Under the pieces are notes generated by a model. The model saw only the letters and a list, made by a program, of their open reading frames with translations, was not told the origin of the DNA and ran no database searches. The translations under genes were made by a program, and so were the position numbers. Of a stretch of DNA of 5,631 bases, positions 1 through 5,579 are shown piece after piece (positions within the stretch are counted from its first letter, which is position 1; every line of letters starts with the position of its first letter). The DNA comes from an uncultured bacterium (GTDB lineage Bacteria; Bacteroidota; Bacteroidia; CAILMK01): positions 1-5,631 of the forward strand of contig CAILMK010000520.1 in NCBI GenBank assembly GCA_903835275.1, given 5' to 3'.

Positions 1-252
1 CTGTTTATCTTGTTTTGAAGTGTCGTAAATATATTTGGCAAGGGCGGCTCCACCAATGACTACTGCTATGATTCCCACCATGATACCATCTAAATAAAAG
101 CGGAATGCCAGTAAGGAAAGGATCACAATCAGGGCCGCAGACTGAGGCCATAGCTTGTATTTTATAATAAAAGGCTGCGTCTTAAAGATGCGTGTGGGCA
201 GGATCAGGAGGATGGCAAGGATTATTCCTGCTATGGATATATTCTGGTTCAT
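1..252 (-). CDS. Small hydrophobic membrane protein, 3' end beyond the window
   Basis: This is an open frame of 84 codons, complete at its N-terminus and running without a stop off the left edge. I do not recognise a family. About three hydrophobic stretches are visible: residues 5-20 (ISIAGIILAILLILPT), about 38-55 after a Trp-Pro, and 57-73. A polar tail rich in Lys, Asp and Gln begins near residue 74. This suggests a small integral inner-membrane protein with three membrane segments. The ATG (252-250) overlaps the TGA of dprA (251-249) as ATGA, so the two are very probably co-transcribed and translationally coupled, and that overlap also supports this start. The overlap alone does not show that it works in DNA uptake. 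The total length is unknown. Confidence 0.72.
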   Translation of the reverse strand, partial: MNQNISIAGIILAILLILPTRIFKTQPFIIKYKLWPQSAALIVILSLLAFRFYLDGIMVGIIAVVIGGAALAKYIYDTSKQDKQ

Positions 253-1349
253 ACTAGTCGGTAACATTTGCCCGGAAGGGTTTGTAAAATGCCTTTAAAT
301 TCCATTTCCAGCAAAATAATGGATAGTTCGGCGGAGGTGTATCCTGTAGCCATGGAAATATGGTCTATTTCTATTTTTTCCTTTTCTTTCAGCAGAGCAT
401 AAATATCCTGTTCCGTATCACTCAAACCGGAGGGCATTTGCTTTTTCTTTACAGGCTTCTGGTTCTCATCCCAGCCAAGGATATAAGCAAGATCTGCAGC
501 GGTTTCAATAAGATGCGCCTTATTGACCTTTATCAGATGGTTGCACCCTGCGGAAAGCGGTTCCCCTGCCCTTCCGGGAACGGCAAATACATCCCTGTCA
601 TAGGAGTTGGCTATTTCAGCAGTTATGAGTGAACCGCCACGGGCGGCAGACTCTACAACAATGGTTGCATCAGTCATACCGGCTACGATGCGGTTACGCG
701 CCGGGAAATGCTCCATATCCGGATGCACTCCGGAAGGATATTCCGTGAGGATACCACCCATTTCCAACATGGATGTGGCAAGGCTTTTATTCGCAGCAGG
801 ATAAATAACATCCAGCCCGGTAGCCATTACACCGATAGTCGGAATTTCATTCTTTACTGCAGCTTTATGCGCTACAGCATCAATTCCATAAGCAAGCCCG
901 CTGACGATGGTAACGTTATAAGGCTTCAATTCCTCAACAATCTTCTGCGTAATATTCTTTGCATATTCACTCGCCTTGCGCGTCCCCACAACGGCGATCA
1001 TCCTGGGAGTATTCAGTTGAATATTTCCCTTTGAATAAATAATAAAGGGCGCATCGGCAAGATCGCGCATGCGTTGCGGATATTCCTTGTCCAGGAAAGT
1101 CAAAGCTTTTATTTTGTGTTTTTCGATAAAGGTAATTTCCTTTTCTGCCCTTGGCATATCTGCAAAACCGGTTATTTCTGATGCGATCTTTTCACCTATG
1201 CCGGGAATCCTTAAAAGCTGCCCTTTGGTTTGTTTAAAAACATCTTTCGCGCTGCTGCAATAGGCAAGCAAAGTCCGGGATAACACGGCTCCCACCTTGG
1301 GAACCATTGTTAGTGCGATCTGATAGAGTAGTTCGTCCTGTTTTGACAT
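249..1349 (-). CDS. dprA: DNA-processing protein DprA (Smf), 366 aa
   Basis: DprA binds incoming single-stranded DNA in the cytoplasm during natural transformation and loads RecA on it; it is also widespread in species not known to be competent. Residues 1-62 form an N-terminal helical region with a helix-hairpin-helix signature (IPGIGEKIA, 48-56). The Rossmann-like core follows, with VGTR (121-124), SGLAYGID (150-157), GLDVIYP (178-184), FPARNRIVAG (215-224), RGGSLITA (237-244), VPG (257-259) and GCNHLI (268-273). After a Lys-rich linker, residues 308-366 resemble the usual C-terminal winged-helix domain. Length is normal for the family and no key motif is missing. I chose the ATG at 1349 (MSKQDELLYQ); an in-frame ATG at 1418 would add 23 residues, but these would be encoded through the terminator hairpin at 1375-1404. 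No Shine-Dalgarno sequence is present. It shares an ATGA overlap with the membrane-protein gene downstream. Confidence 0.95.
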   Translation of the reverse strand: MSKQDELLYQIALTMVPKVGAVLSRTLLAYCSSAKDVFKQTKGQLLRIPGIGEKIASEITGFADMPRAEKEITFIEKHKIKALTFLDKEYPQRMRDLADAPFIIYSKGNIQLNTPRMIAVVGTRKASEYAKNITQKIVEELKPYNVTIVSGLAYGIDAVAHKAAVKNEIPTIGVMATGLDVIYPAANKSLATSMLEMGGILTEYPSGVHPDMEHFPARNRIVAGMTDATIVVESAARGGSLITAEIANSYDRDVFAVPGRAGEPLSAGCNHLIKVNKAHLIETAADLAYILGWDENQKPVKKKQMPSGLSDTEQDIYALLKEKEKIEIDHISMATGYTSAELSIILLEMEFKGILQTLPGKCYRLV

Positions 1350-1374
1350 GATTTTTGAGCACGCAAATATCAAT

Positions 1375-1404
1375 AAAAAATGGCGCAATAAAGCGCCATT
1401 TTTT
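1375..1404 (-). terminator. Intrinsic terminator downstream of the lipoprotein gene
   Basis: A perfect 12-bp inverted repeat (AAAAAATGGCGC with GCGCCATTTTTT) encloses a 6-nt loop. Its GC core and flanking A and T runs make it a symmetrical, potentially bidirectional intrinsic terminator. It starts 19 nt after the lipoprotein stop codon in the direction of transcription and ends 25 nt before the dprA start. It therefore probably ends the lipoprotein transcript and leaves dprA its own short promoter region. Confidence 0.87.
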
Positions 1405-1423
1405 AAATTAATTTCCATGAATG

Positions 1424-2371
1424 TTATTTTACCATTTTACCCTCCGAATAATGATGCAGCTTATCATGCACATCAGAATTCCCTTTCTTTCCCACTACAA
1501 ATGTTTTTACATCCGCACCTGAAACTAATTCCATTTTATAACCCGGTTCCCCAAAATACACACGGTTCTTGTCATGATAATAATTATCTCCTGAAGAATC
1601 CGGAAAATAACTTTGAAAGGTAGCCGGATCAGCACCTTTTGTAAGTGCCAGTTTATTCCCTGCGAATACATGTTTAGTATCGCGATAAAATTTCCTGCTT
1701 GAATCGAAAGTAAATGTATTCGGTTCAGCAATGGTCAAAATGGTATCTTCAAAGAACACATGTTTCGCATCTATATAAGCCTTGCTGGTAACATAGGGAT
1801 TCCCAATGGATCTTGCCTTCTCAGGAATCATTCCTTTTTCAACGTGCAGTCTGGGAAAATCATCATCATTCATAACATGTTTTTCATCCTTGTATATATG
1901 ACTTATCGTATCATAGTAAAAGGTGGCAGGGTCTGCACCTTCTGCTTCTGAAGCATAAGCATGAGTATCATTAGCCCACCAGATAAAAACTTTTCCCTTG
2001 GTAGTAAAAGCATCATTACCTAGTTTTTTGTATGTCTTAAGATCTATAATGTCTGTATAATCTTCGAAATAAGCAACCGTTCTTAAAGTATCCGGAATGG
2101 TATCCATAAAGTCTAATGCATCTGAAGTATATGAGGTCAGCAAATACACTTTATTGGAATCCCCTATGTAAAAATCATCAATGACATGTTTAAAATGAAC
2201 GGAATCATCCACAGCATCATACGCATATACAATTCCATTTTTATTTTTCGAATATTCAAAATTTTGAATGGTATTGCCAAGTAAATGCCTATCTGCTCCT
2301 ACATTCTTACAAGAGATCAGGGAAAACACAAAACAGCAAAATACCGGGCTAATTGTAAAAGAAAACTTCAT
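1424..2371 (-). CDS. Predicted DKNYY-repeat lipoprotein, 315 aa
   Basis: The N-terminus is a lipoprotein signal peptide: Lys2, a hydrophobic core at 5-19 and a lipobox L18-I19-S20-C21, so Cys21 is the likely lipidated residue. The mature part shows repeated units of the DKNYY type, a family of unknown function common in Bacteroidota and other bacteria. Recognisable units include FYIGDSNKVY (67-76), IYKDEKHVM (159-167), YIDAKHVFF (199-207), FYRDTKHVF (228-236) and YYHDKNRVYF (264-273), with a degenerate last one near 299-308. GADPATF occurs twice (145-151 and 246-252), with GADVKTF at 285-291. It probably sits in the cell envelope; inner or outer membrane cannot be decided. An in-frame ATG at 2380 would add three residues (MTF); I prefer 2371 because it gives the usual Met-Lys signal-peptide start, but neither has a ribosome binding site. 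It lies between two terminator-like hairpins, so it is probably monocistronic, although no promoter is obvious. Function is unknown. Confidence 0.85.
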   Translation of the reverse strand: MKFSFTISPVFCCFVFSLISCKNVGADRHLLGNTIQNFEYSKNKNGIVYAYDAVDDSVHFKHVIDDFYIGDSNKVYLLTSYTSDALDFMDTIPDTLRTVAYFEDYTDIIDLKTYKKLGNDAFTTKGKVFIWWANDTHAYASEAEGADPATFYYDTISHIYKDEKHVMNDDDFPRLHVEKGMIPEKARSIGNPYVTSKAYIDAKHVFFEDTILTIAEPNTFTFDSSRKFYRDTKHVFAGNKLALTKGADPATFQSYFPDSSGDNYYHDKNRVYFGEPGYKMELVSGADVKTFVVGKKGNSDVHDKLHHYSEGKMVK

Positions 2372-2387
2372 AAATGTCATTTACCAA

Positions 2388-2413
2388 AAAAGGCGCAAAA
2401 ACTGCGCCCTTTT
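2388..2413 (-). terminator. Terminator-like hairpin after the aminotransferase gene
   Basis: GGCGCA (2392-2397) pairs with TGCGCC (2403-2408) around a 5-nt loop. The flanking AAAA and TTTT runs continue the stem after one bulged C at 2409. On the minus strand the stem is followed by a T-rich run (2391-2386), as in an intrinsic terminator. It lies about 60 nt past the aminotransferase stop codon and just before the lipoprotein start, so it should separate the sugar-enzyme group from the lipoprotein gene. Confidence 0.68.
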
Positions 2414-2418
2414 ATATC

Positions 2419-2439
2419 TATACCGCGCTTTGCGCTATA
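2419..2439 (-). other. Small GCGC hairpin in the aminotransferase-lipoprotein gap
   Basis: GCGC (2425-2428) pairs with GCGC (2432-2435) across a TTT loop. TATA on each side extends the stem if two C residues (2423-2424) bulge out. No T-run follows directly, so it is not a classical terminator by itself. It stands between the CGTAAAT repeats and the terminator at 2388-2413 and may be part of a composite 3' element or a degenerate intergenic repeat. Confidence 0.35.
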
Positions 2440-2442
2440 AAT

Positions 2443-2470
2443 CGTAATTCGTAAATCTAAAATCGTAAAT
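2443..2470. repeat. Three short CGTAAAT-type direct repeats
   Basis: CGTAATT (2443-2449), CGTAAAT (2450-2456) and CGTAAAT (2464-2470) occur in a 28-nt stretch ending next to the aminotransferase stop codon. From general familiarity, short arrays of this kind recur in intergenic regions of Bacteroidota genomes. No function is apparent here. Confidence 0.45.
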
Positions 2471-2472
2471 GA

Positions 2473-3696
2473 TTAAACCTTGGCAGCATATTCCTTCTCC
2501 ACAACTTCCGCCATGGTATGGATTACGAAATCTACTTGCTCATCTGTAAGGGTCGGATACACCGGCAATGAAATCTCCCTGCTGTAATTATCCCAGCTCA
2601 CTGGGTAATCTTCCATTTTATATCCGAGATTTTTATAGAAGCTCAGTAAAGGTAAAGGTTGGAAATGCACATTAACAGTCACTCCTGCGGCCATTACTTT
2701 ATCTATAATGGCATCGCGTTCAGCTTCGCTGATATTATTAATTCGCAACGGAAATACATGATAACAGGAAGTTTTATCAGCACTGAAATATTCAGGGATC
2801 TGCGCCCATGAATATTTGGAAAAGCCTTCGCAATATCTTTCAAAGATTTCTTTTCTCCTTGGGATAATATGACTTTCGTATTTTTTCAAAGTCGCCAATC
2901 CTATGGCAGCAAGAATATCCGGCATATTGAATTTATATCCCGCTTCAACGATATCATATCTCCATCCCCCGCCCTGGGTTTTGCTCATGGCATCCTTGGT
3001 TTGCCCGTGCAAGCTTTTAATATTTAACTGGCGATAGACATCCTCCACATCAAAATATTTATCGAATGCAAGACAAATGGCGCCTCCCTCAGCAGTGGTA
3101 AGGTTTTTCACTGCATGAAATGAAAACACAATAGCATCCGCCTGGCTTCCAACTTTTTTTCCCTTGTAAACAGCGCCAACCGAATGCGCAGCATCATCCA
3201 GGATCATAACGCGTCCAAGAGTTTTTTGCTCATCAGTTGTTGCATTGAATTTTGCCTTGATATCTGCCCTGTTCACCAAAGCCATCAGTTCATCAAAATC
3301 GCATGGATAACCGAATATATCCACGGGAATGATCACTTTTGTTTTTGAAGTAATTGCCTTTTCAACTTTCTCCAAATCAATCAGGAAATCCTCCCGTACA
3401 TCCACCATTACGGGAGTAGCACCACAATGTATGACAACATTCGCCGTAGCGGAATATGTATAGGCAGGAACAATCACCTCATCACCTTCCTTAACGCCAT
3501 ACCAACGCAACATAAGTTCCAATCCTGCAGTTGCGGAATTGACAGCTAATACTTTTGGCACTTCACAATAAGCAGCAATATCGCGCTCAAATTGCTTGGT
3601 TTTTGGCCCGGTTGTTATCCAACCGGAATTCAGGGAATCAACGACTTCATCAATGATGTCCTTATCAATATAAGGAGGAGAAAAGGGGATCTTCAT
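2473..3696 (-). CDS. DegT/DnrJ/EryC1/StrS family aminotransferase (ArnB-like), 407 aa
   Basis: This is a cytoplasmic PLP-dependent sugar aminotransferase of the type that converts a keto group on a nucleotide-linked sugar to an amino group, usually with glutamate as donor. The N-terminus has the family signature SGWITTGPKTKQFE (24-37). NSATAG (53-58) is the expected phosphate-contact loop, and VPAYTYSATANVV (76-88) is typical. DDAAH (167-171) supplies the Asp expected to contact the PLP ring nitrogen. SFHAVKNLTTAEGG (192-205) contains the Schiff-base Lys197. This last motif and GYKFNMPD (253-260) look closest to ArnB-type enzymes, from memory, but the substrate and the sugar position aminated cannot be fixed by eye. 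All key residues are intact and the length is usual. Residues about 141-160 form an extra polar stretch just before the DDAAH strand. A -7-like promoter box lies 17 nt upstream, so it may be transcribed separately as well as from the upstream genes. Confidence 0.94.
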   Translation of the reverse strand: MKIPFSPPYIDKDIIDEVVDSLNSGWITTGPKTKQFERDIAAYCEVPKVLAVNSATAGLELMLRWYGVKEGDEVIVPAYTYSATANVVIHCGATPVMVDVREDFLIDLEKVEKAITSKTKVIIPVDIFGYPCDFDELMALVNRADIKAKFNATTDEQKTLGRVMILDDAAHSVGAVYKGKKVGSQADAIVFSFHAVKNLTTAEGGAICLAFDKYFDVEDVYRQLNIKSLHGQTKDAMSKTQGGGWRYDIVEAGYKFNMPDILAAIGLATLKKYESHIIPRRKEIFERYCEGFSKYSWAQIPEYFSADKTSCYHVFPLRINNISEAERDAIIDKVMAAGVTVNVHFQPLPLLSFYKNLGYKMEDYPVSWDNYSREISLPVYPTLTDEQVDFVIHTMAEVVEKEYAAKV

Positions 3697-3712
3697 AATA
3701 TAATTGCGTTTA

Positions 3713-3720
3713 CAAAAATA
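3713..3720 (-). promoter_or_regulatory. Candidate Bacteroidota -7 promoter box for the aminotransferase gene
   Basis: On the minus strand the sequence reads TATTTTTG, an exact match to the TAnnTTTG -7 consensus of Bacteroidota housekeeping promoters. It lies 16 nt from the ATG, implying a leader of roughly 10 nt. I see no convincing TTG/TTTG -33 element at the usual distance. The region is very AT-rich, so a chance match is possible. Confidence 0.42.
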
Positions 3721-3749
3721 GTTGAAATATTTTTAAATTTATTATTTGA

Positions 3750-3833
3750 CTTTGCCCCTAAATCCCCTAAAGGGGACTTTCCTCGAATCACTTTTTTTGA
3801 GTTATTCCCCCTTTAGGGGGTTAGGGGGCAAAG
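3750..3833. repeat. Large imperfect inverted repeat with CCCCTAAAGGGG-type arms
   Basis: The left arm (about 3750-3778) and right arm (about 3804-3833) are near reverse complements. Each runs from CTTTGCCCC at the outer edge, through a TAA spacer, to an inner palindrome: CCCCTAAAGGGG on the left, CCCCCTTTAGGGGG on the right. The arms can pair over about 28 nt with a few mismatches or bulges, leaving a loop of about 25 nt. The element begins 1 nt past the stop codon of the deacetylase gene and fills most of the gap before the aminotransferase. It resembles G/C-run palindromes often scattered between genes in Bacteroidota, a REP-like class. As RNA it could stabilise or shorten the upstream message, but no T-run follows, so it is not a standard terminator. 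Confidence 0.75.
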
Positions 3834-3834
3834 C

Positions 3835-4521
3835 TTACTTTATCACTTCACGAATCAGCATGAATGCCTCTGCTGCATGCACACTGGCAACACTGCCCCA
3901 GCGCTGTGCTGAAATTTTTATTCCTTCATACGAGCGCGGGTGTGGGAATTCACGCATTTCCTGATCGTATAATTTTAATGCTTCCATTTTTTTATCCAGT
4001 TGTTCTGTAATATCTACAAAAACATTCGGCATAAAATACGCCTCGCCCGATGGAACGCCCCACTCAGTGGAGGAAACCGTTTCATAAGTTAGGAAACGCA
4101 CCGGATAATCTTTGCCTACGGAACGAAAGGAAGTCATGCACGCGCTGAACGTAGTTTGGTGATCCGTATTTACGTCACCCTTGTGGTGGCAATACACGAT
4201 CTGCGGATTGATCTCATTCGCAACTTTTTCTATCGCATGCACCAATTCTATATGTGGAACAATATCCAGACGCTGATCGAAGAACGGTGCAAAGTGAAGA
4301 TCGAAGCCAAGTAATTTAGCTGCTTTTTCTGCACTCTCTACACGGGCAACCACTTCAGGAGAATGCTCTCCTGCACGTGAAGGATCTCGAAAACGGGAAG
4401 TATGCCCGTCCGTCAATAAGAGGACAGAAACCTTGTCGCCGTTTTTTATATGTTTGATTATGGTACCACCGACTCCGAGAAGTTCATCATCCGGATGTGC
4501 GCCAACTACAAGTACGTTCAT
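3835..4521 (-). CDS. PIG-L/LmbE-family zinc-dependent N-deacetylase, 228 aa
   Basis: Members of this family (GlcNAc-PI de-N-acetylase, MshB, BshB and LmbE-like proteins) hydrolyse N-acyl groups from amino sugars using a zinc ion. The N-terminus has the classic strand and motif VVGAHPDDE (5-13). By analogy with MshB, His9 and Asp12 bind zinc with His121, and Asp11 is the general base. HHKGDVNTDH (112-121) is the second signature motif and is intact. The protein is cytoplasmic in appearance, with no signal peptide or membrane segment, and is of normal length. The start follows from the motif lying directly after Met1. The substrate is not evident: bacillithiol or mycothiol synthesis is less likely here, since the neighbours are nucleotide-sugar enzymes. 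A role in de-N-acylation of an amino sugar within the pathway is the most plausible inference. G/C-run inverted repeats lie in both flanking gaps. Confidence 0.92.
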   Translation of the reverse strand: MNVLVVGAHPDDELLGVGGTIIKHIKNGDKVSVLLLTDGHTSRFRDPSRAGEHSPEVVARVESAEKAAKLLGFDLHFAPFFDQRLDIVPHIELVHAIEKVANEINPQIVYCHHKGDVNTDHQTTFSACMTSFRSVGKDYPVRFLTYETVSSTEWGVPSGEAYFMPNVFVDITEQLDKKMEALKLYDQEMREFPHPRSYEGIKISAQRWGSVASVHAAEAFMLIREVIK

Positions 4522-4554
4522 TTGAATATTTATTTTAAAATGTTATGGGATTAG

Positions 4555-4587
4555 TCATCCCCCCACCCCCCTTCAAAGGGGGACTTA
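4555..4587. repeat. G/C-run palindromic element between formyltransferase and deacetylase genes
   Basis: A C-rich run ending in CCCCC (4567-4571) pairs with GGGGG (4578-4582) over the loop TTCAAA, and a second C-run (4559-4564) is separated by one A. The layout, a G/C palindrome plus an extra run of the same base, matches one arm of the inverted repeat at 3750-3833, so both probably belong to the same broad class. No T-run follows the hairpin on the minus strand, so termination is doubtful. Confidence 0.6.
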
Positions 4588-4597
4588 GCTCATTCCA

Positions 4598-4614
4598 CAG
4601 GTTTACAGTACCTG
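4598..4614 (-). other. Short hairpin just after the formyltransferase stop codon
   Basis: CAGGT (4598-4602) pairs with ACCTG (4610-4614) over a 7-nt loop, 8 nt past the stop codon. The stem is only 5 bp and no T-run follows, so it is at most a weak RNA structure in the 101-nt gap before the deacetylase gene. Confidence 0.3.
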
Positions 4615-4622
4615 AATAATAT

Positions 4623-5579
4623 TTATTCATTGGTAAATACAGAACCAATTGCAATGGAATAATTCCCAATGAAATCGTATCCGCTCATTTCTTCTTCTCC
4701 TTCAAACTGCACCCTTGAAATAAGTATTGCTCCTTTTCCTGTTCCTGCTATAAATCCGTCTTCATAATAAGCTACGTCATGAATCTTTCCGGGGACAATT
4801 TCAAATCCCAATTCTTCTGCACCCAGCAAATGCGATTCCCAGATGAAAAGTTTTTTACCATTCAGAAATGTAAATGCGCCGGGATACGGATGCGTTACAG
4901 CACGAATGAGATTATGAATATCCAGTGCATCACTATCCCAAGGTATCAGTCCATCCTTTGGACGGCGTTTCGGCCAGTGATCAGAAATGGATTCGTCCTG
5001 TTTTATTCTCGGAGCTGTACAATTTTTTATTGCCGGCAAAAACTCCATGACAAGATCTACACCAGCTTGGGTTGCCTTGTCATAGACTGTTTGCGCAGTA
5101 TCATCAAGAGTAATATAAAAATGTTTTTGTGCAATGATATCGCCATTATCTACACCAGGCGTAAAATAGAAAAGTGTATTTCCGCTCCTGCCCAGTTGCT
5201 TAATAATTGCCCAGGGAACAGGTGCGCGCCCTCGATGTTTTGGGAGCAAAGTTGTATGCAAACCGATACTGCCCAGTTTAGGTAAACCAAGCACATCATC
5301 TCCTACGAGTTGCGACCAACCCATTACCATGATGAGATCAGGCTCCAGTGATTTTATCAGTTCGTATGCTTCCGGTGTACGAATGTGTTTTATCTTATAA
5401 AAAGGTTTGTTATATGTTTCTGCCAATCCATCGAAACTGCGATAACCGGAAATTTTTGAAGTATCTTCTTCATCAATCGTAATGATCCCGACAACACTAT
5501 CCGTGTAGTCCTTGTTTTTCAGAACTTCGTTAAACACGATCCAACCTTCTTCAACGGCACCTATCATTACAATTTTCAT
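4623..5579 (-). CDS. Sugar formyltransferase-family protein (ArnA N-terminal-like), 318 aa
   Basis: The family transfers a formyl group from 10-formyl-tetrahydrofolate to an amine; sugar-specific members make N-formylated nucleotide sugars. A Rossmann-type N-terminal domain (1 to about 190) holds LHTTLLPKHRGRAP (107-120) and VDNGDI (143-148). His108 and Asp144 match two of the three catalytic residues. The third, normally Asn two residues before the His, is Gly106 here. The C-terminal part has KRRPKDGLIPW (204-214) and RAVTHPYPGAF (226-236), like the second domain that follows the formyltransferase core in ArnA and Met-tRNA formyltransferase. The neighbouring deacetylase and aminotransferase favour a sugar substrate over initiator tRNA. 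It may have altered chemistry, another acyl donor, or be a natural variant subfamily. The start is directly at the Rossmann strand (MKIVMIGAVEEG). It is the first gene of the group inside the window, with no clear promoter in the 52 nt upstream; the operon may begin further right. Confidence 0.88.
   Translation of the reverse strand: MKIVMIGAVEEGWIVFNEVLKNKDYTDSVVGIITIDEEDTSKISGYRSFDGLAETYNKPFYKIKHIRTPEAYELIKSLEPDLIMVMGWSQLVGDDVLGLPKLGSIGLHTTLLPKHRGRAPVPWAIIKQLGRSGNTLFYFTPGVDNGDIIAQKHFYITLDDTAQTVYDKATQAGVDLVMEFLPAIKNCTAPRIKQDESISDHWPKRRPKDGLIPWDSDALDIHNLIRAVTHPYPGAFTFLNGKKLFIWESHLLGAEELGFEIVPGKIHDVAYYEDGFIAGTGKGAILISRVQFEGEEEMSGYDFIGNYSIAIGSVFTNE

Noticed and set aside
360..1034. Several plus-strand open frames of 65-108 residues opposite dprA
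   Set aside because: All are antisense to a well-supported gene and show no domain, signal or coding-like composition.
1364..1371. GATATTTG on the minus strand as a -7 promoter box for dprA
   Set aside because: It has one mismatch to TAnnTTTG, no clear -33 element, and would overlap the terminator region and leave almost no leader. It is possible but too weak to annotate.
1350..1418. N-terminal extension of DprA by 23 residues from an upstream in-frame ATG
   Set aside because: The extension would be translated from the perfect terminator hairpin at 1375-1404, and the resulting residues do not resemble the DprA N-terminus. MSKQDELLYQ is the natural start.
3750..3833. G-quadruplex in the G-run repeat
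   Set aside because: Each arm has only two G-tracts in a row on a given strand before the complementary C-tracts, so hairpin pairing is the far better explanation.
4779..5285. 168-residue open frame on the plus strand
   Set aside because: It lies wholly antisense to the formyltransferase gene, has no recognisable motif, and has a Cys/Arg/Ile-rich composition typical of a shadow frame.
4623..5579. Assignment as methionyl-tRNA formyltransferase (fmt)
   Set aside because: The catalytic Asn is missing, the KRRPKDG and HPYPGAF region looks ArnA-like, and the neighbours are sugar enzymes. A housekeeping fmt role is unlikely.
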